Shown: piece after piece, positions 1 to 9,175 of the stretch
Layout of the letters: every line of letters begins with the position of its first letter
Numbering within the stretch: the stretch's first letter is position 1
Assembly: GCA_965205905.1 (NCBI GenBank)
Contig: CBDBHZ010000010.1
Location: 124,001 to 188,000 of the forward strand
Direction: 5' to 3'
DNA from: JAHZMA01 sp965205905
GTDB taxonomy: Bacteria > Pseudomonadota > Alphaproteobacteria > JABAAW01 > JAHZMA01
DNA: 64,000 nt
Notes under the pieces: generated by a model
The model's input: only the letters and a program-made list of their open reading frames with translations
Databases searched by the model: none
What the model was told of the DNA's origin: nothing
Translations under genes and position numbers: made by a program

Positions 1-60
1 TGCTGAAAATTAATCACAAAAACCATCATATTCTCCCGCAAACAAGATTTTTGATAAAAT

Positions 61-594
61 ATGAGTAATTCTGATAAGCAAGTAAAAACAGCCCGTAAAA
101 AAATTATAGCAGGCGAACGTGTCTTGTTGGTATTGGTTGACCATCGCGCTGATTCTGAGATAGTGCATAAGGCGGTTTATTATGCGGGGCTTCACGCCCG
201 CGCCCGTAAGCAACGGATGGCATTATTGTATATTAAAGAGCCGATGGGGATGCAGCTATTTGGGGTTTCTGATGTGATTAAGCAAGAAAGCAAAGAAGAA
301 AGTATTGTGCAACTCACCAATGTTGAAAACCAAATCTGTGAATGGTTTGGCAAAAAGCAAGAAGTGGCATGTTATATCAGAGAGGGCGAGGTGAGCGAAA
401 CCATCGCTGAATTTATCACCAAAAATCGGTTTGTCTCTGGTTTGGTGGTAACCAACTGGCAGTTTAGTAATATTGCCAGCGGGTTGCAAAATTATATTTC
501 GGGTGCAAAGAAAATGAAATCAGCACGGCAAGTGCCAGTGATGATTGTGCCAGAAGATGCCACATTGGCGCAAATTGATGAAATTTATGGTTAA
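61..594 (+). CDS. Universal stress protein (UspA family)
   Basis: A 177-residue cytoplasmic protein of the UspA nucleotide-binding-like fold. The N-terminal strand VLLVLVDHRADSE and the later alternation of hydrophobic strands and helices (for example SGLVVTNWQFS and VPVMIVPED near the C-terminus) fit one Usp domain. The glycine-rich ATP-binding loop seen in some Usp proteins is not obvious, so ligand binding cannot be claimed. The start is the ATG just after an AT-rich leader with only a weak ribosome binding site. The nfu gene follows after 9 bases, so the two are probably co-transcribed, as is common for this pair in alphaproteobacteria. Family call fairly secure; physiological role unknown. 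Confidence 0.8.
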   Translation: MSNSDKQVKTARKKIIAGERVLLVLVDHRADSEIVHKAVYYAGLHARARKQRMALLYIKEPMGMQLFGVSDVIKQESKEESIVQLTNVENQICEWFGKKQEVACYIREGEVSETIAEFITKNRFVSGLVVTNWQFSNIASGLQNYISGAKKMKSARQVPVMIVPEDATLAQIDEIYG

Positions 595-603
595 GGTAAC
601 ATT

Positions 604-1176
604 ATGTATATTGAAATTGAAACAACTCCTAATCCCTCAACATTAAAGTTTTTAGCGGGCAAACCGTTATTGGCGGTGGGTGAAACGCTTGATGTGCCAG
701 ATATTGAAACCGCGCAAACACACTCGCCATTGGCGGCGTCATTATTTAAGATTAATAATGTAGAAGCGGTTTTTATTGGCTATGATTTTATTTCGGTGCG
801 TAAATCTGACGCTATATCGTGGGATATGTTAAAGCCGCAAGTTTTAGGAATGTTGATGGAACGCTTGCTAGATGGCACGCCGCTTAAAAATCAAGATATG
901 GCGTCCGAAAATCAGCAACCAACAGAAAATTATGATAAGGCTGATGAAGAAATTGTGGTTCAAATTAAAGAATTATTAGATGAACGCGTGCGCCCCGCAG
1001 TGGCAGCTGATGGTGGCGATATTATTTTTCACGGCTTCGATAAAGGCATTGTGTATCTTGCGATGCAAGGGGCATGTGCGGGTTGCCCTAGCTCGACCGC
1101 AACATTGAAAATGGGGATTGAAAATATGCTACGGCATTATATTCCTGATGTGCGTGAGGTGCGTCCGATAGAATAA
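604..1176 (+). CDS. NifU/Nfu-type iron-sulfur cluster scaffold
   Basis: A 190-residue Nfu protein: an N-terminal Nfu_N domain (residues 1-90, beginning MYIEIETTPNPSTLKFL, a hallmark of the family), a linker, and a C-terminal NifU-like domain (about 110-190) with the cluster-binding CAGCPSS motif (CxxC). Nfu proteins carry [4Fe-4S] clusters to target apoproteins in the cytoplasm. Length and domain order match the usual Nfu architecture. The start follows an AAGGT ribosome binding site 9 bases after the upstream stress-protein stop. No independent promoter is visible. Confidence 0.93.
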   Translation: MYIEIETTPNPSTLKFLAGKPLLAVGETLDVPDIETAQTHSPLAASLFKINNVEAVFIGYDFISVRKSDAISWDMLKPQVLGMLMERLLDGTPLKNQDMASENQQPTENYDKADEEIVVQIKELLDERVRPAVAADGGDIIFHGFDKGIVYLAMQGACAGCPSSTATLKMGIENMLRHYIPDVREVRPIE

Positions 1177-1187
1177 AGCTTTTTTAC

Positions 1188-1216
1188 TGGAAATTTGCTG
1201 ATTTTTTTGTTATAAT
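1188..1216 (+). promoter_or_regulatory. Possible promoter of the chemoreceptor gene
   Basis: TATAAT at 1211-1216 is an exact -10 consensus in the short AT-rich gap before the chemoreceptor gene. The hexamer 17 bases upstream (TGGAAA, 1188-1193) is only a weak -35. Inferred from sequence alone. Confidence 0.4.
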
Positions 1217-1261
1217 AAACGCACAATAACGAATCACTTTAAGAGGAATCGATTTTTTAAG

Positions 1262-3454
1262 ATGTTTAAAATAAGACTGTTGAGCCGTGTTGGCATCAAT
1301 ACCAAAATCCAACTTTTGGCATTGATGGTATTGGTGATTACCAGTGCGTCATTATTAGGAGTTTTTAGCTATCTTAAATATACCGAAGCGGTGGAAACAT
1401 TAGAGCAACAAGCCGTTTCCTTATCAAAAGACCGTGCGAAACAATTAGAGCTTTATTTAGATTCTTTAACTGCTGATGTGCAATTGGCAGCCGATAATGC
1501 GACGTTGCTCAGAGCAATAAGGAATTTCAAAGCAGCTTTCGATAGGTCCGAAAATATGGCCGTAATATTAAGGCGTGTTTTTCTTGAAGATAACCCACAT
1601 AAGGGGGATAGAAGAAAATCATTACTTGATGCATCAGATTTGATTGGCGATGATACCGATGCGTATTTTTATAATTATGTTCACAAAACATATCATCCTT
1701 GGTTGCGTAAGGTTCATGAAAGAAGCAATTATTACGATATATTTTTAGTAGATATTGATGGCAATGTTATCTATAGCGTGTATAAGGGAGTTGACTTTAT
1801 GGTCAATCTTAATAGCAATGAATGGCGCGATACAGCACTGGCACAGGTGCATAAACAGGCTTTAGAAAATGCTGTTATTGATGATGTTACATTTGTTGGT
1901 TGGGTAAGATACGCCCCTAGTGATAATGCACCCGCTGCTTTTACCGCTCGCCCAGTGTTAGATGAAGCAGGCGATGTGATAGGTAGCTATATTGTGCAAT
2001 TACCATTTGAAGCATGGCGGGATGTTATTGCGCCAAGCGATAATGCTATTGAAGGGTTTAATAGTTTCTTATTGGATTCGCAGCGACGTTTTGTTATTAT
2101 TGGTGATGATTATGGCGTGCAAGATGCACTGGTTTTAAAACAACAATATTCATCAAATCCTTTATTAGATGCTGTTGCGGCAGGGCAAGCAAGGGGGGGG
2201 TATATTCCTAAATTACGTGATTATAGAACGGGTAAAAACGTTGCCCATGCCTATCAACTTGTTAAATATCAAGATGTTAATTTTGTGGTTGTGGGCCAAG
2301 TGGCACATCAAATATTTATTGATAGACTTAAAGCCTCGTTATTTGGCGCACTTGCTGTGGTGTTACCATTGATGGTTGTTCTCTATTTTATGACATTAAT
2401 TATCTCGCGCAGTATCTCGCGCCCGATTGTTAAGCTTACCTTTTATATGAATAAGCTTGCCAAAGGCGATGGTGATTTTGATTTAGCTTATTTTAAACAA
2501 GAGAATGAAATTGGTGATATGATTGATGCCGTCAATATATTTAAGCAGCAACAGGTGATGAATAAAGATTTGAGCCAAGAGCGCGATAATACGCAACATG
2601 CTGAAACTGAACGGTCACAACGGTTAACAGGGTCGATTGAAACCTTCCAACAAGATTTGCAAGAGATGTTAGGGCATGTTGATAAGGTTTCTAATAATAT
2701 GGAAGAAGCCATCAAATCAATGATATTTGAGGCGCAAAGCACTTTTGATTATAGTGATGAAATTGCTGAAAGCACTCAAAATGCCACTGATGATGTTCAA
2801 ATGGTGGCAACTGCCACTTCTGAAATGGCAATATCGGTCGAAGAAATTAGCCAGCAAATGCAGGGTTCGCTCACAACCATGAAAAAGGCAAGTGATGCGG
2901 TCGACGATACTGATGCGGTTGTGCAGAATATGTCAAAATTATCGGATTCTATTGGTGATATTGTCTCGCTGATTAACGATATTGCAGGGCAAACCAATTT
3001 ACTGGCACTGAATGCCACCATTGAAGCCGCACGGGCGGGCGAAGCGGGCAAAGGCTTTGCGGTGGTTGCGAACGAAGTTAAGAATCTCGCCAGCCAAACA
3101 ACAAAAGCAACCGAAGATATTTCCAATCAAATTCAATCTATCCGTGATATTGCCAATAAATCAGTGCGGGCGATGAATGTTGTTAATGATGAAATCAATA
3201 CGATTAGTGACGTTATCAGCACGGTAACGGCGGCGGTAGAGCAACAAGCAGTTACCACGCGTGAAATTGATCAAGCAAGTAATAGCGCATCAACCAAAAC
3301 AACGGCGGCCAATCAAAAAATCACTGAAGTTGCTGAACATGCGAAGCTAACGTTAGTCCAATCAGAAGTGATGAAGAAATCAGTTGAAGAAACCAATCAG
3401 GTGATGACAAAATTACAAAGCACTATCAAGAAGTTTTTAGATTCGCTAGATTAA
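1262..3454 (+). CDS. Methyl-accepting chemotaxis protein with periplasmic sensor
   Basis: A 730-residue transmembrane chemoreceptor. A first membrane helix (about 18-42, LLALMVLVITSASLLGVFSYL) is followed by a periplasmic region of about 320 residues of double-Cache type, a second membrane helix (about 362-385), a HAMP segment, and a cytoplasmic signalling domain. The conserved hairpin tip reads NATIEAARAGEAGKGFAVVA, which binds CheA and CheW. No C-terminal CheR-binding pentapeptide is visible. The ligand cannot be read from the sequence. No che genes are in the window, but the flagellar cluster fits a motile cell. An AGAGGA ribosome binding site lies 15-20 bases upstream of the ATG. Confidence 0.93.
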   Translation: MFKIRLLSRVGINTKIQLLALMVLVITSASLLGVFSYLKYTEAVETLEQQAVSLSKDRAKQLELYLDSLTADVQLAADNATLLRAIRNFKAAFDRSENMAVILRRVFLEDNPHKGDRRKSLLDASDLIGDDTDAYFYNYVHKTYHPWLRKVHERSNYYDIFLVDIDGNVIYSVYKGVDFMVNLNSNEWRDTALAQVHKQALENAVIDDVTFVGWVRYAPSDNAPAAFTARPVLDEAGDVIGSYIVQLPFEAWRDVIAPSDNAIEGFNSFLLDSQRRFVIIGDDYGVQDALVLKQQYSSNPLLDAVAAGQARGGYIPKLRDYRTGKNVAHAYQLVKYQDVNFVVVGQVAHQIFIDRLKASLFGALAVVLPLMVVLYFMTLIISRSISRPIVKLTFYMNKLAKGDGDFDLAYFKQENEIGDMIDAVNIFKQQQVMNKDLSQERDNTQHAETERSQRLTGSIETFQQDLQEMLGHVDKVSNNMEEAIKSMIFEAQSTFDYSDEIAESTQNATDDVQMVATATSEMAISVEEISQQMQGSLTTMKKASDAVDDTDAVVQNMSKLSDSIGDIVSLINDIAGQTNLLALNATIEAARAGEAGKGFAVVANEVKNLASQTTKATEDISNQIQSIRDIANKSVRAMNVVNDEINTISDVISTVTAAVEQQAVTTREIDQASNSASTKTTAANQKITEVAEHAKLTLVQSEVMKKSVEETNQVMTKLQSTIKKFLDSLD

Positions 3455-3484
3455 CGCGCATCAGATAAAGCTATAAGGATAAAA

Positions 3485-3520
3485 AATAACGCCACTCTTT
3501 ATTAAAAGAATGGCGTTATT
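3485..3520. terminator. Bidirectional rho-independent terminator between convergent genes
   Basis: AATAACGCCA (3485-3494) and TGGCGTTATT (3511-3520) form a 10-bp perfect stem that continues inward through TCTTT/AAAGA. It is flanked by A- and T-rich tracts on the two sides. It lies between the chemoreceptor gene (plus) and fhs (minus) and could terminate both transcripts. Confidence 0.8.
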
Positions 3521-3550
3521 TATTGCATCAATTTTATTAAAATAAATCTA

Positions 3551-5224
3551 TTAAAATAATCCTTGCACCAAACCATCATCATCAATCATGATTTTTTCAG
3601 CTGATGGCACACTTGGCAAGCCCGGCATCGTCATAATATCGCCACAAATCGCAACGATAAATTCGGCACCTGCCGCAAGCCTTACCTCACGCACATTGAC
3701 CGAATGATTATCGGGTGCGCCAAGTAACGCAGGGTCGGTTGAAAAACTATATTGCGTCTTGGCAACGCAAATCGGGTAATGCCCATAACCTTCATCTTGA
3801 TATTGCTTAATCTGCGCGCGCACATTACTAGGGGCAGTTACCTCGCTGGCGCGATAAATTTCTTTGGCGATGGTGCTGATTTTATCCCATAATGGCACAT
3901 CATCACCATATAATGGCGCATATTTGCTAACACCCGCTTCAGCTAAAGCCACCACTTTATGTGCCAATTCTTCAGTGCCAGCACCGCCTTCAGCCCAATG
4001 GCTGGCTTTTGAAACAGGCACATTCATATCGTTGCAACATGCTTTAACAACTTCCAATTCGGCATCGGTATCATGCACAAAATGATTGATAGCAACCACA
4101 ATCGGCACATTATATTTTTGCAGATTTTCGATATGGCGGCGCAAATTGGCAGTGCCTTTTTTCACGGCGTCGATATTCTCACCTTGAAGTTGTTTTTTAT
4201 CAACACCGCCATGCATTTTTAAGGCGCGAATGGTGGCGACCAATACGACGGCATTCGGCTTTAAGCCTGCTTTACGGCATTTAATATCAAGGAATTTTTC
4301 AGCACCCAAATCAGCACCAAAGCCCGCTTCAGTTACCACATAATCGGCAAGTTTCAGCGCGGTTTTGGTGGCGATGATAGAATTACAACCATGCGCGATA
4401 TTGGCAAATGGGCCGCCATGAATAAAAGCGGGGTTATGCTCCAGCGTTTGCACCAAATTCGGCATCAGCGCATCTTTCAGCACCACCGTCATCGCTTTAT
4501 GGGCGTTGAGTTGGTGGGCGCGAATAGGCTCGCGCTTGCGGTTCTGCCCGATGATGATATTGCCCAATCGCGTCTCTAAATCTTGCAATGATTTTGAAAG
4601 GCAGAAAATCGCCATCACTTCAGAGGCAACCGTAATATCAAAGCCTGCTTCACGCGGGAAGCCATTGGCAACCCCACCCAATGATGCAGTGATTTGGCGT
4701 AAAGCGCGGTCATTCATATCCATCACCCGCCGCCATGAAACACGCCTTTGGTCAATATCTAGCTTATTGCCCCAATAAATATGATTATCAATCAGCGCGC
4801 TTAACAGATTATGCGCGATACCAATGGCATGAAAATCGCCGGTAAAATGCAGATTGATAGCTTCCATCGGTACAACTTGCGCGTAGCCGCCGCCTGCTGC
4901 ACCACCTTTTACGCCAAAACACGGACCTAATGAAGGTTCGCGCAGACACATGATAGTATTCTTGCCGATGCGATTTAAGCCATCGCCCAAACCCACTGTG
5001 GTGGTGGTTTTACCCTCGCCTGCTGGGGTTGGCGAAATAGCCGTTACCAAAATCAGCTTGCTGTCGGTTTTTTCAGGCAAAGAGTCAATATAATCCAATT
5101 GGATTTTTGCCTTATCTTTGCCATATTGCTCGATGGCGCTATCGGGGATATTCAGCCTATCCGCAATCTGTTGAATGGGTTTTAATGTTGCCTCACGGGC
5201 AATATCAATATCGGTTTTTGCCAT
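3551..5224 (-). CDS. fhs: Formate--tetrahydrofolate ligase
   Basis: Catalyses ATP-dependent formylation of tetrahydrofolate to 10-formyl-THF in the cytoplasm (one-carbon metabolism). From the chosen start the protein has 557 residues, the normal size of the family. The phosphate-binding motif PTPAGEGKTT lies at about 65-74 and GGAAGGGYAQVVPMEAINLH at about 105-125 is family-typical. The start is MAKTDIDI (ATG at 5224), preceded by an AGGAG-like site; upstream in-frame codons would add an unlikely extension. It is the last gene of the sarcosine oxidase run, 29 bases after soxG, consistent with handling the methyl group released from sarcosine as a THF-bound unit. Confidence 0.95.
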   Translation of the reverse strand: MAKTDIDIAREATLKPIQQIADRLNIPDSAIEQYGKDKAKIQLDYIDSLPEKTDSKLILVTAISPTPAGEGKTTTTVGLGDGLNRIGKNTIMCLREPSLGPCFGVKGGAAGGGYAQVVPMEAINLHFTGDFHAIGIAHNLLSALIDNHIYWGNKLDIDQRRVSWRRVMDMNDRALRQITASLGGVANGFPREAGFDITVASEVMAIFCLSKSLQDLETRLGNIIIGQNRKREPIRAHQLNAHKAMTVVLKDALMPNLVQTLEHNPAFIHGGPFANIAHGCNSIIATKTALKLADYVVTEAGFGADLGAEKFLDIKCRKAGLKPNAVVLVATIRALKMHGGVDKKQLQGENIDAVKKGTANLRRHIENLQKYNVPIVVAINHFVHDTDAELEVVKACCNDMNVPVSKASHWAEGGAGTEELAHKVVALAEAGVSKYAPLYGDDVPLWDKISTIAKEIYRASEVTAPSNVRAQIKQYQDEGYGHYPICVAKTQYSFSTDPALLGAPDNHSVNVREVRLAAGAEFIVAICGDIMTMPGLPSVPSAEKIMIDDDGLVQGLF

Positions 5225-5253
5225 GTTACTTCTCCTTATTGTTAAGTATTTAT

Positions 5254-5835
5254 TTAATGGTTTTGTGTGCTTAATGTTGCAGAATAGACCAGCATATCCC
5301 ATAAATATTCAGCATGAGACCATCTGGTTTGCAGATGAAATAAATTTTGTTCCTGTGCATAGACATGAATATTGCAGCTGGCATAACGGGTGCTGATGGC
5401 ATCATTTTCACGGAAATTATCGGGGTGAAAATTAAAGCAGGAATTTTTTTGCAGCAATTTTGGTAAATCATCACCCTCAAGCGCAATCATGCTATAATAA
5501 TCCGAAATATCAACCATAGATGCGTGGATATTGCCAAATGCTTCGCCCAGATTTTTAAGCAATTTATGAAAACTTTCTGTTTGTTGGCATTGCAACCACC
5601 ATTCATCAGGACTCATATTAAAGATGAGTGTATCCTCGTCATGCGCCAATGCCTGATACGGATTGGTTGGCAAGCTGATGCCCGTTGCTTTTTTGACTGC
5701 CGATAAAAATTGTGCTTCATTCGGATTGCCCCGTATCAGCAACCGATGGCAATGCGGTAATTCGCGAAAACTGTAATTTGCGTTAGAAAAATGTTCTAAA
5801 TGGCTGAGTGATTGCATGGCTTCAGGTGCGCGCAT
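5254..5835 (-). CDS. soxG: Sarcosine oxidase gamma subunit
   Basis: The fourth subunit of heterotetrameric sarcosine oxidase, about 193 residues and rather divergent, as gamma subunits usually are. The segments HCRLLIRGNPN... style beta strands, SPDEWWLQC and DYYSMIALEGDDLPKLL fit the GcvT/SoxG-like fold. The start is taken at 5835 because AAGGATGG lies 8 bases upstream inside the end of soxA, giving a 14-base overlap and likely translational coupling; an ATG at 5853 is an alternative. Assigned by position in soxBDAG and by pattern. Confidence 0.85.
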   Translation of the reverse strand: MRAPEAMQSLSHLEHFSNANYSFRELPHCHRLLIRGNPNEAQFLSAVKKATGISLPTNPYQALAHDEDTLIFNMSPDEWWLQCQQTESFHKLLKNLGEAFGNIHASMVDISDYYSMIALEGDDLPKLLQKNSCFNFHPDNFRENDAISTRYASCNIHVYAQEQNLFHLQTRWSHAEYLWDMLVYSATLSTQNH

Positions 5836-8800
5836 TATTTCCATCCTTATCATAAAAAACAGAATCAGTAATCGTCGCGGTGATGATACCGCCGCTTTTC
5901 TGTGGCAGATAGACTTGGTCGCCGATACGGTTCAGCCCATCTTTCACCATTGCCAGCGCAATCCCTTGCTTCAGCGCATGGCTATAATAGCTTGAGGTAA
6001 CATGCCCAATCATCTTATAAGGCGGACGGCTGACTTTATTAGCGGTGATTTGCAAGCCTTCTGGAATTACAGTGGTTTTATTTTTGGCTACCAAACCCAC
6101 AAATTGCTTGCGCCCATCTTTGGCACTATCGGCACGGCTAAGCGACCGTTTGCCAAGAAAATCATGCTTCTTTTTCTTCGATATTAACCAACCCAGATTC
6201 ATATCATAAGGGTTACAAGAACCATCAGTATCTTGCCCTACAATGATAAAACCTTTTTCCGCCCGCAAGACATGCATGGTTTCCGTGCCGTAAGGGGTAA
6301 TATCAAATTCCTGCCCTGCTTCGGTGATGGCCTGCCATAATGCCAAACCATAGCGGGCTGGCACATTGATTTCAAAACATAATTCGCCCGAAAAAGTGAT
6401 GCGGAAAATACGGGCATCAATGCCCGCGACTTTGGTTTCTAGCAGTGACATAAAAGGAAAGGCGTCATTATTAATATCTGCATCAAGCGGATTGATTAAT
6501 TTTGCCAATACATCACGCGCTTTTGGTCCTGCGATGCTTACTACTGCCCATTGTTCGGTAACCGAAGTGGCATAGACTTGTTTTTCAGGCCATTCGGTTT
6601 GCAACCATAATTCAATCCAATCCATCACCCTTGCCGCGCCGCCAGTGGTGGTGGTCATGTGATAGTGATTCTCGCCCAAACGGGTGGTAACGCCATCATC
6701 AAAAATCATGCCATGCTCGTTCAGCATCACACCATAGCGACACCGCCCGATAGCCAATTTATCCCATGCGTTTGTGTAAAGCATGTTCAGCAACCATAAA
6801 GCATCTTTTCCTTGCAAATCAATCTTGCCCAAAGTGGAGGCATCAAACATTCCAACCGATTGCCTTACCGCCATCGTTTCGCGCTTTAAGGCAGTTTCCA
6901 TATTATCGGAATTGCGGTTTTTGTAATACCAAGCGCGCATCCAATCGCCAACGGGTTCAAATTCGGCATTTAATTTTTCATGGGCGCGGTGCATCGGGGT
7001 ATAGCGTGCAGGCAGAAATAAATTGTTACGCCTTGCGCCCGCAATCGCCCCGAATGTAACGGGGATATAAGGTTGGCGATAGGTGGTATAGCCTATATCG
7101 GGTATCGTCTTGCTTTGATTGGCGGCAATGATGCCCATCGCATTGATATTAGATGTTTTGCCTTGATCGGTTGCCATGCCAGTGGTGGTATAGCGTTTGG
7201 CATGTTCCACCGATTCCATGCCTTCGCGCATCGCAAGCCGAATATCATTGGCGGTGCTATCATTTTGGAAATCAACAAAACTCTTGATTTTATGCTGATT
7301 TTGATGCGGGGTTTCGTAAAGCGGACGCATCGGCAATAATGATGGCAGGTCGGTTTTGTAATTTTCGGTCTTGGGCTGTTGCAAGCCTAGTTTCCGTAAA
7401 GTCTCGCGCATGGTTTTGGTGGCTTCATCAAGCATGTTCTGCATATCAAATGTGCCATTACATGCGCCGATTGAGCTATGGCTTTGCATGGGCGCAGGTT
7501 TATCTGGCACAAATGCACCGATTTCTGGCGTGAATTTTAATGTGCCACGCGCCTGTGCATGAAGATGCACTGATGGGGTGAAGCCCGCCGATAGCGCAAT
7601 CATATCAAATTTATACAAAGCAGTATCGCTGGTCAGCATCGTGCCTTTATCATTGATTGAGGCATCATTGATTGAGGCAAGATACGCCCCCTGCACATGT
7701 TTTTTACCAACCGCTTCGGTGATAACAGTTTTATCAAAGGTTCTAATTCCTTTTTCGCGTGCCAATTTTGCCAAAGGGTGATTGGCAACATCGCGCGCAT
7801 CGCAAATCGTAACATTTGCGCCATTTTTCTGGGCATCAATCGCATCATAATAGGCATGGTCGTTATTGACCGCGAACAGAATATTTTTACCGGGCAACAC
7901 GGCATAGCGGCGCATATATTCGCCCAATGCCCCTGCTAACATTGTGCCGGGTAAATCATTATTGCCATAGACAAACGGGCGTTCAATCGCGCCATTTGCC
8001 AAAATAACATGACGGGCGCGAAAATGCCACAAACGTTCGCGCAACAAACCATGATGCGCGCTATCATCTGGTGGCAAATGATGGTTTAATTTTTCAGTGG
8101 CAGTCAGGTAATTATGGTTATAATAACCGAATAACACGGTGCGTGGTAACACAGTAATATTAGGGGCTTGCTTTAGAATATCTAACGCATGGCGCAACCA
8201 TAGACTCAACGGCTCGCCATTGATTTGCAGATGATTAACGCCAATCAAACCGCCACCAAATTCATAATCTTGTTCTAGCAATGTTACTTTGGCATCACTG
8301 CCCACCGCGCCTAATGCTGCCGCAACCCCTGCAATACCGCCACCAACGATTAGAATATCGGGGTGGGCATATTCGCTTTCATAAATATCGGGGTCAGCCA
8401 CGCCTGATGCTTTGCCCAATCCTGCCATTTTGCGAATGAAATGCTCGTAAAATTTCCATGCTGATGCTGGCCACATGAAAGTTTTATAGTAAAAACCCGA
8501 TGGCAATAAATGCGAGAATAATGAATTAATCGCTCCCAAATCAAACCGTGCCGAAGGGTAACAATTTTGGCTGGTGGCATAGAGATTATCATATAATTTT
8601 TGAGTGGTGGCAGGGCTATTCGGGGTGGCATACGCGCCTTTTTCTAACTGCACCAACGCATTTGGCTCTTCTTCGCCACAGCTGAAAATGCCACGCGGAC
8701 GGTGATATTTGAACGAACGATTCACCAGCCAAACATTATTGGCAAGCAGGGCAGATGCCAAACTATCGCCAACAAAACCTTTTAGTTTCTTACCATCATA

Positions 8801-8860
8801 GGTGAAATCTATGAATTGACTGCGGTCAAGAAAACCGCCTGATGGCAGACGATTTTTCAT
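5822..8860 (-). CDS. soxA: Sarcosine oxidase alpha subunit
   Basis: A 1012-residue alpha subunit of heterotetrameric sarcosine oxidase, which oxidatively demethylates sarcosine to glycine with THF as methylene acceptor. Order: an N-terminal ferredoxin-like region (DGKKLKGFVGDSLASALLAN), a Rossmann NAD-binding site at about 167 (DILIVGGGIAGVAA), a central region, and a C-terminal GcvT-like aminomethyltransferase domain (about 620-1000, with GEL/FEINVPA and GTETMHVLRAEKGF). Full family length. Its ATG overlaps the soxD stop as ATGA, and it overlaps soxG at the other end, so the four genes are tightly coupled. Confidence 0.96.
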   Translation of the reverse strand: MKNRLPSGGFLDRSQFIDFTYDGKKLKGFVGDSLASALLANNVWLVNRSFKYHRPRGIFSCGEEEPNALVQLEKGAYATPNSPATTQKLYDNLYATSQNCYPSARFDLGAINSLFSHLLPSGFYYKTFMWPASAWKFYEHFIRKMAGLGKASGVADPDIYESEYAHPDILIVGGGIAGVAAALGAVGSDAKVTLLEQDYEFGGGLIGVNHLQINGEPLSLWLRHALDILKQAPNITVLPRTVLFGYYNHNYLTATEKLNHHLPPDDSAHHGLLRERLWHFRARHVILANGAIERPFVYGNNDLPGTMLAGALGEYMRRYAVLPGKNILFAVNNDHAYYDAIDAQKNGANVTICDARDVANHPLAKLAREKGIRTFDKTVITEAVGKKHVQGAYLASINDASINDKGTMLTSDTALYKFDMIALSAGFTPSVHLHAQARGTLKFTPEIGAFVPDKPAPMQSHSSIGACNGTFDMQNMLDEATKTMRETLRKLGLQQPKTENYKTDLPSLLPMRPLYETPHQNQHKIKSFVDFQNDSTANDIRLAMREGMESVEHAKRYTTTGMATDQGKTSNINAMGIIAANQSKTIPDIGYTTYRQPYIPVTFGAIAGARRNNLFLPARYTPMHRAHEKLNAEFEPVGDWMRAWYYKNRNSDNMETALKRETMAVRQSVGMFDASTLGKIDLQGKDALWLLNMLYTNAWDKLAIGRCRYGVMLNEHGMIFDDGVTTRLGENHYHMTTTTGGAARVMDWIELWLQTEWPEKQVYATSVTEQWAVVSIAGPKARDVLAKLINPLDADINNDAFPFMSLLETKVAGIDARIFRITFSGELCFEINVPARYGLALWQAITEAGQEFDITPYGTETMHVLRAEKGFIIVGQDTDGSCNPYDMNLGWLISKKKKHDFLGKRSLSRADSAKDGRKQFVGLVAKNKTTVIPEGLQITANKVSRPPYKMIGHVTSSYYSHALKQGIALAMVKDGLNRIGDQVYLPQKSGGIITATITDSVFYDKDGNNART

Positions 8861-9159
8861 GATTCTGCTTTCAAAATTTTAGAGATGGTTTTCTCAGTGG
8901 AATCGCCTAATTTGCACGAACCGTAAATCTCATCACTCACGCTATTGCGTAACAGATGAAAAAACTTGCGACAGCCATGACGGTGCATCCATAATTCGGC
9001 ATAGTCACCTTTGGTGTTTTTGCGGAAAAACACATAATCGCCCCATTCTTTATCGCTGAGCCGTGTCGGATTTTCGGGGCGGGTGATATAAGCCTCGCCA
9101 TGATGCGAAAACTCACTTTGGTCGCGGGTGCCACAATGCGGACAAGGGATATGTAACAT
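8857..9159 (-). CDS. soxD: Sarcosine oxidase delta subunit
   Basis: A 100-residue small subunit of heterotetrameric sarcosine oxidase. It begins with the zinc-ligand motif CPHCGTR (Cys6, Cys9) and contains FSHHGEAYITRP, WGDYVFFRKNTKG and HRHGCRKFF, all typical of SoxD, whose structural zinc is held by Cys and His residues. It lies 16 bases after soxB and overlaps soxA by 4 bases, which supports the assignment. Confidence 0.95.
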   Translation of the reverse strand: MLHIPCPHCGTRDQSEFSHHGEAYITRPENPTRLSDKEWGDYVFFRKNTKGDYAELWMHRHGCRKFFHLLRNSVSDEIYGSCKLGDSTEKTISKILKAES

Positions 9160-9175
9160 TTGCTAGCCTTTAACC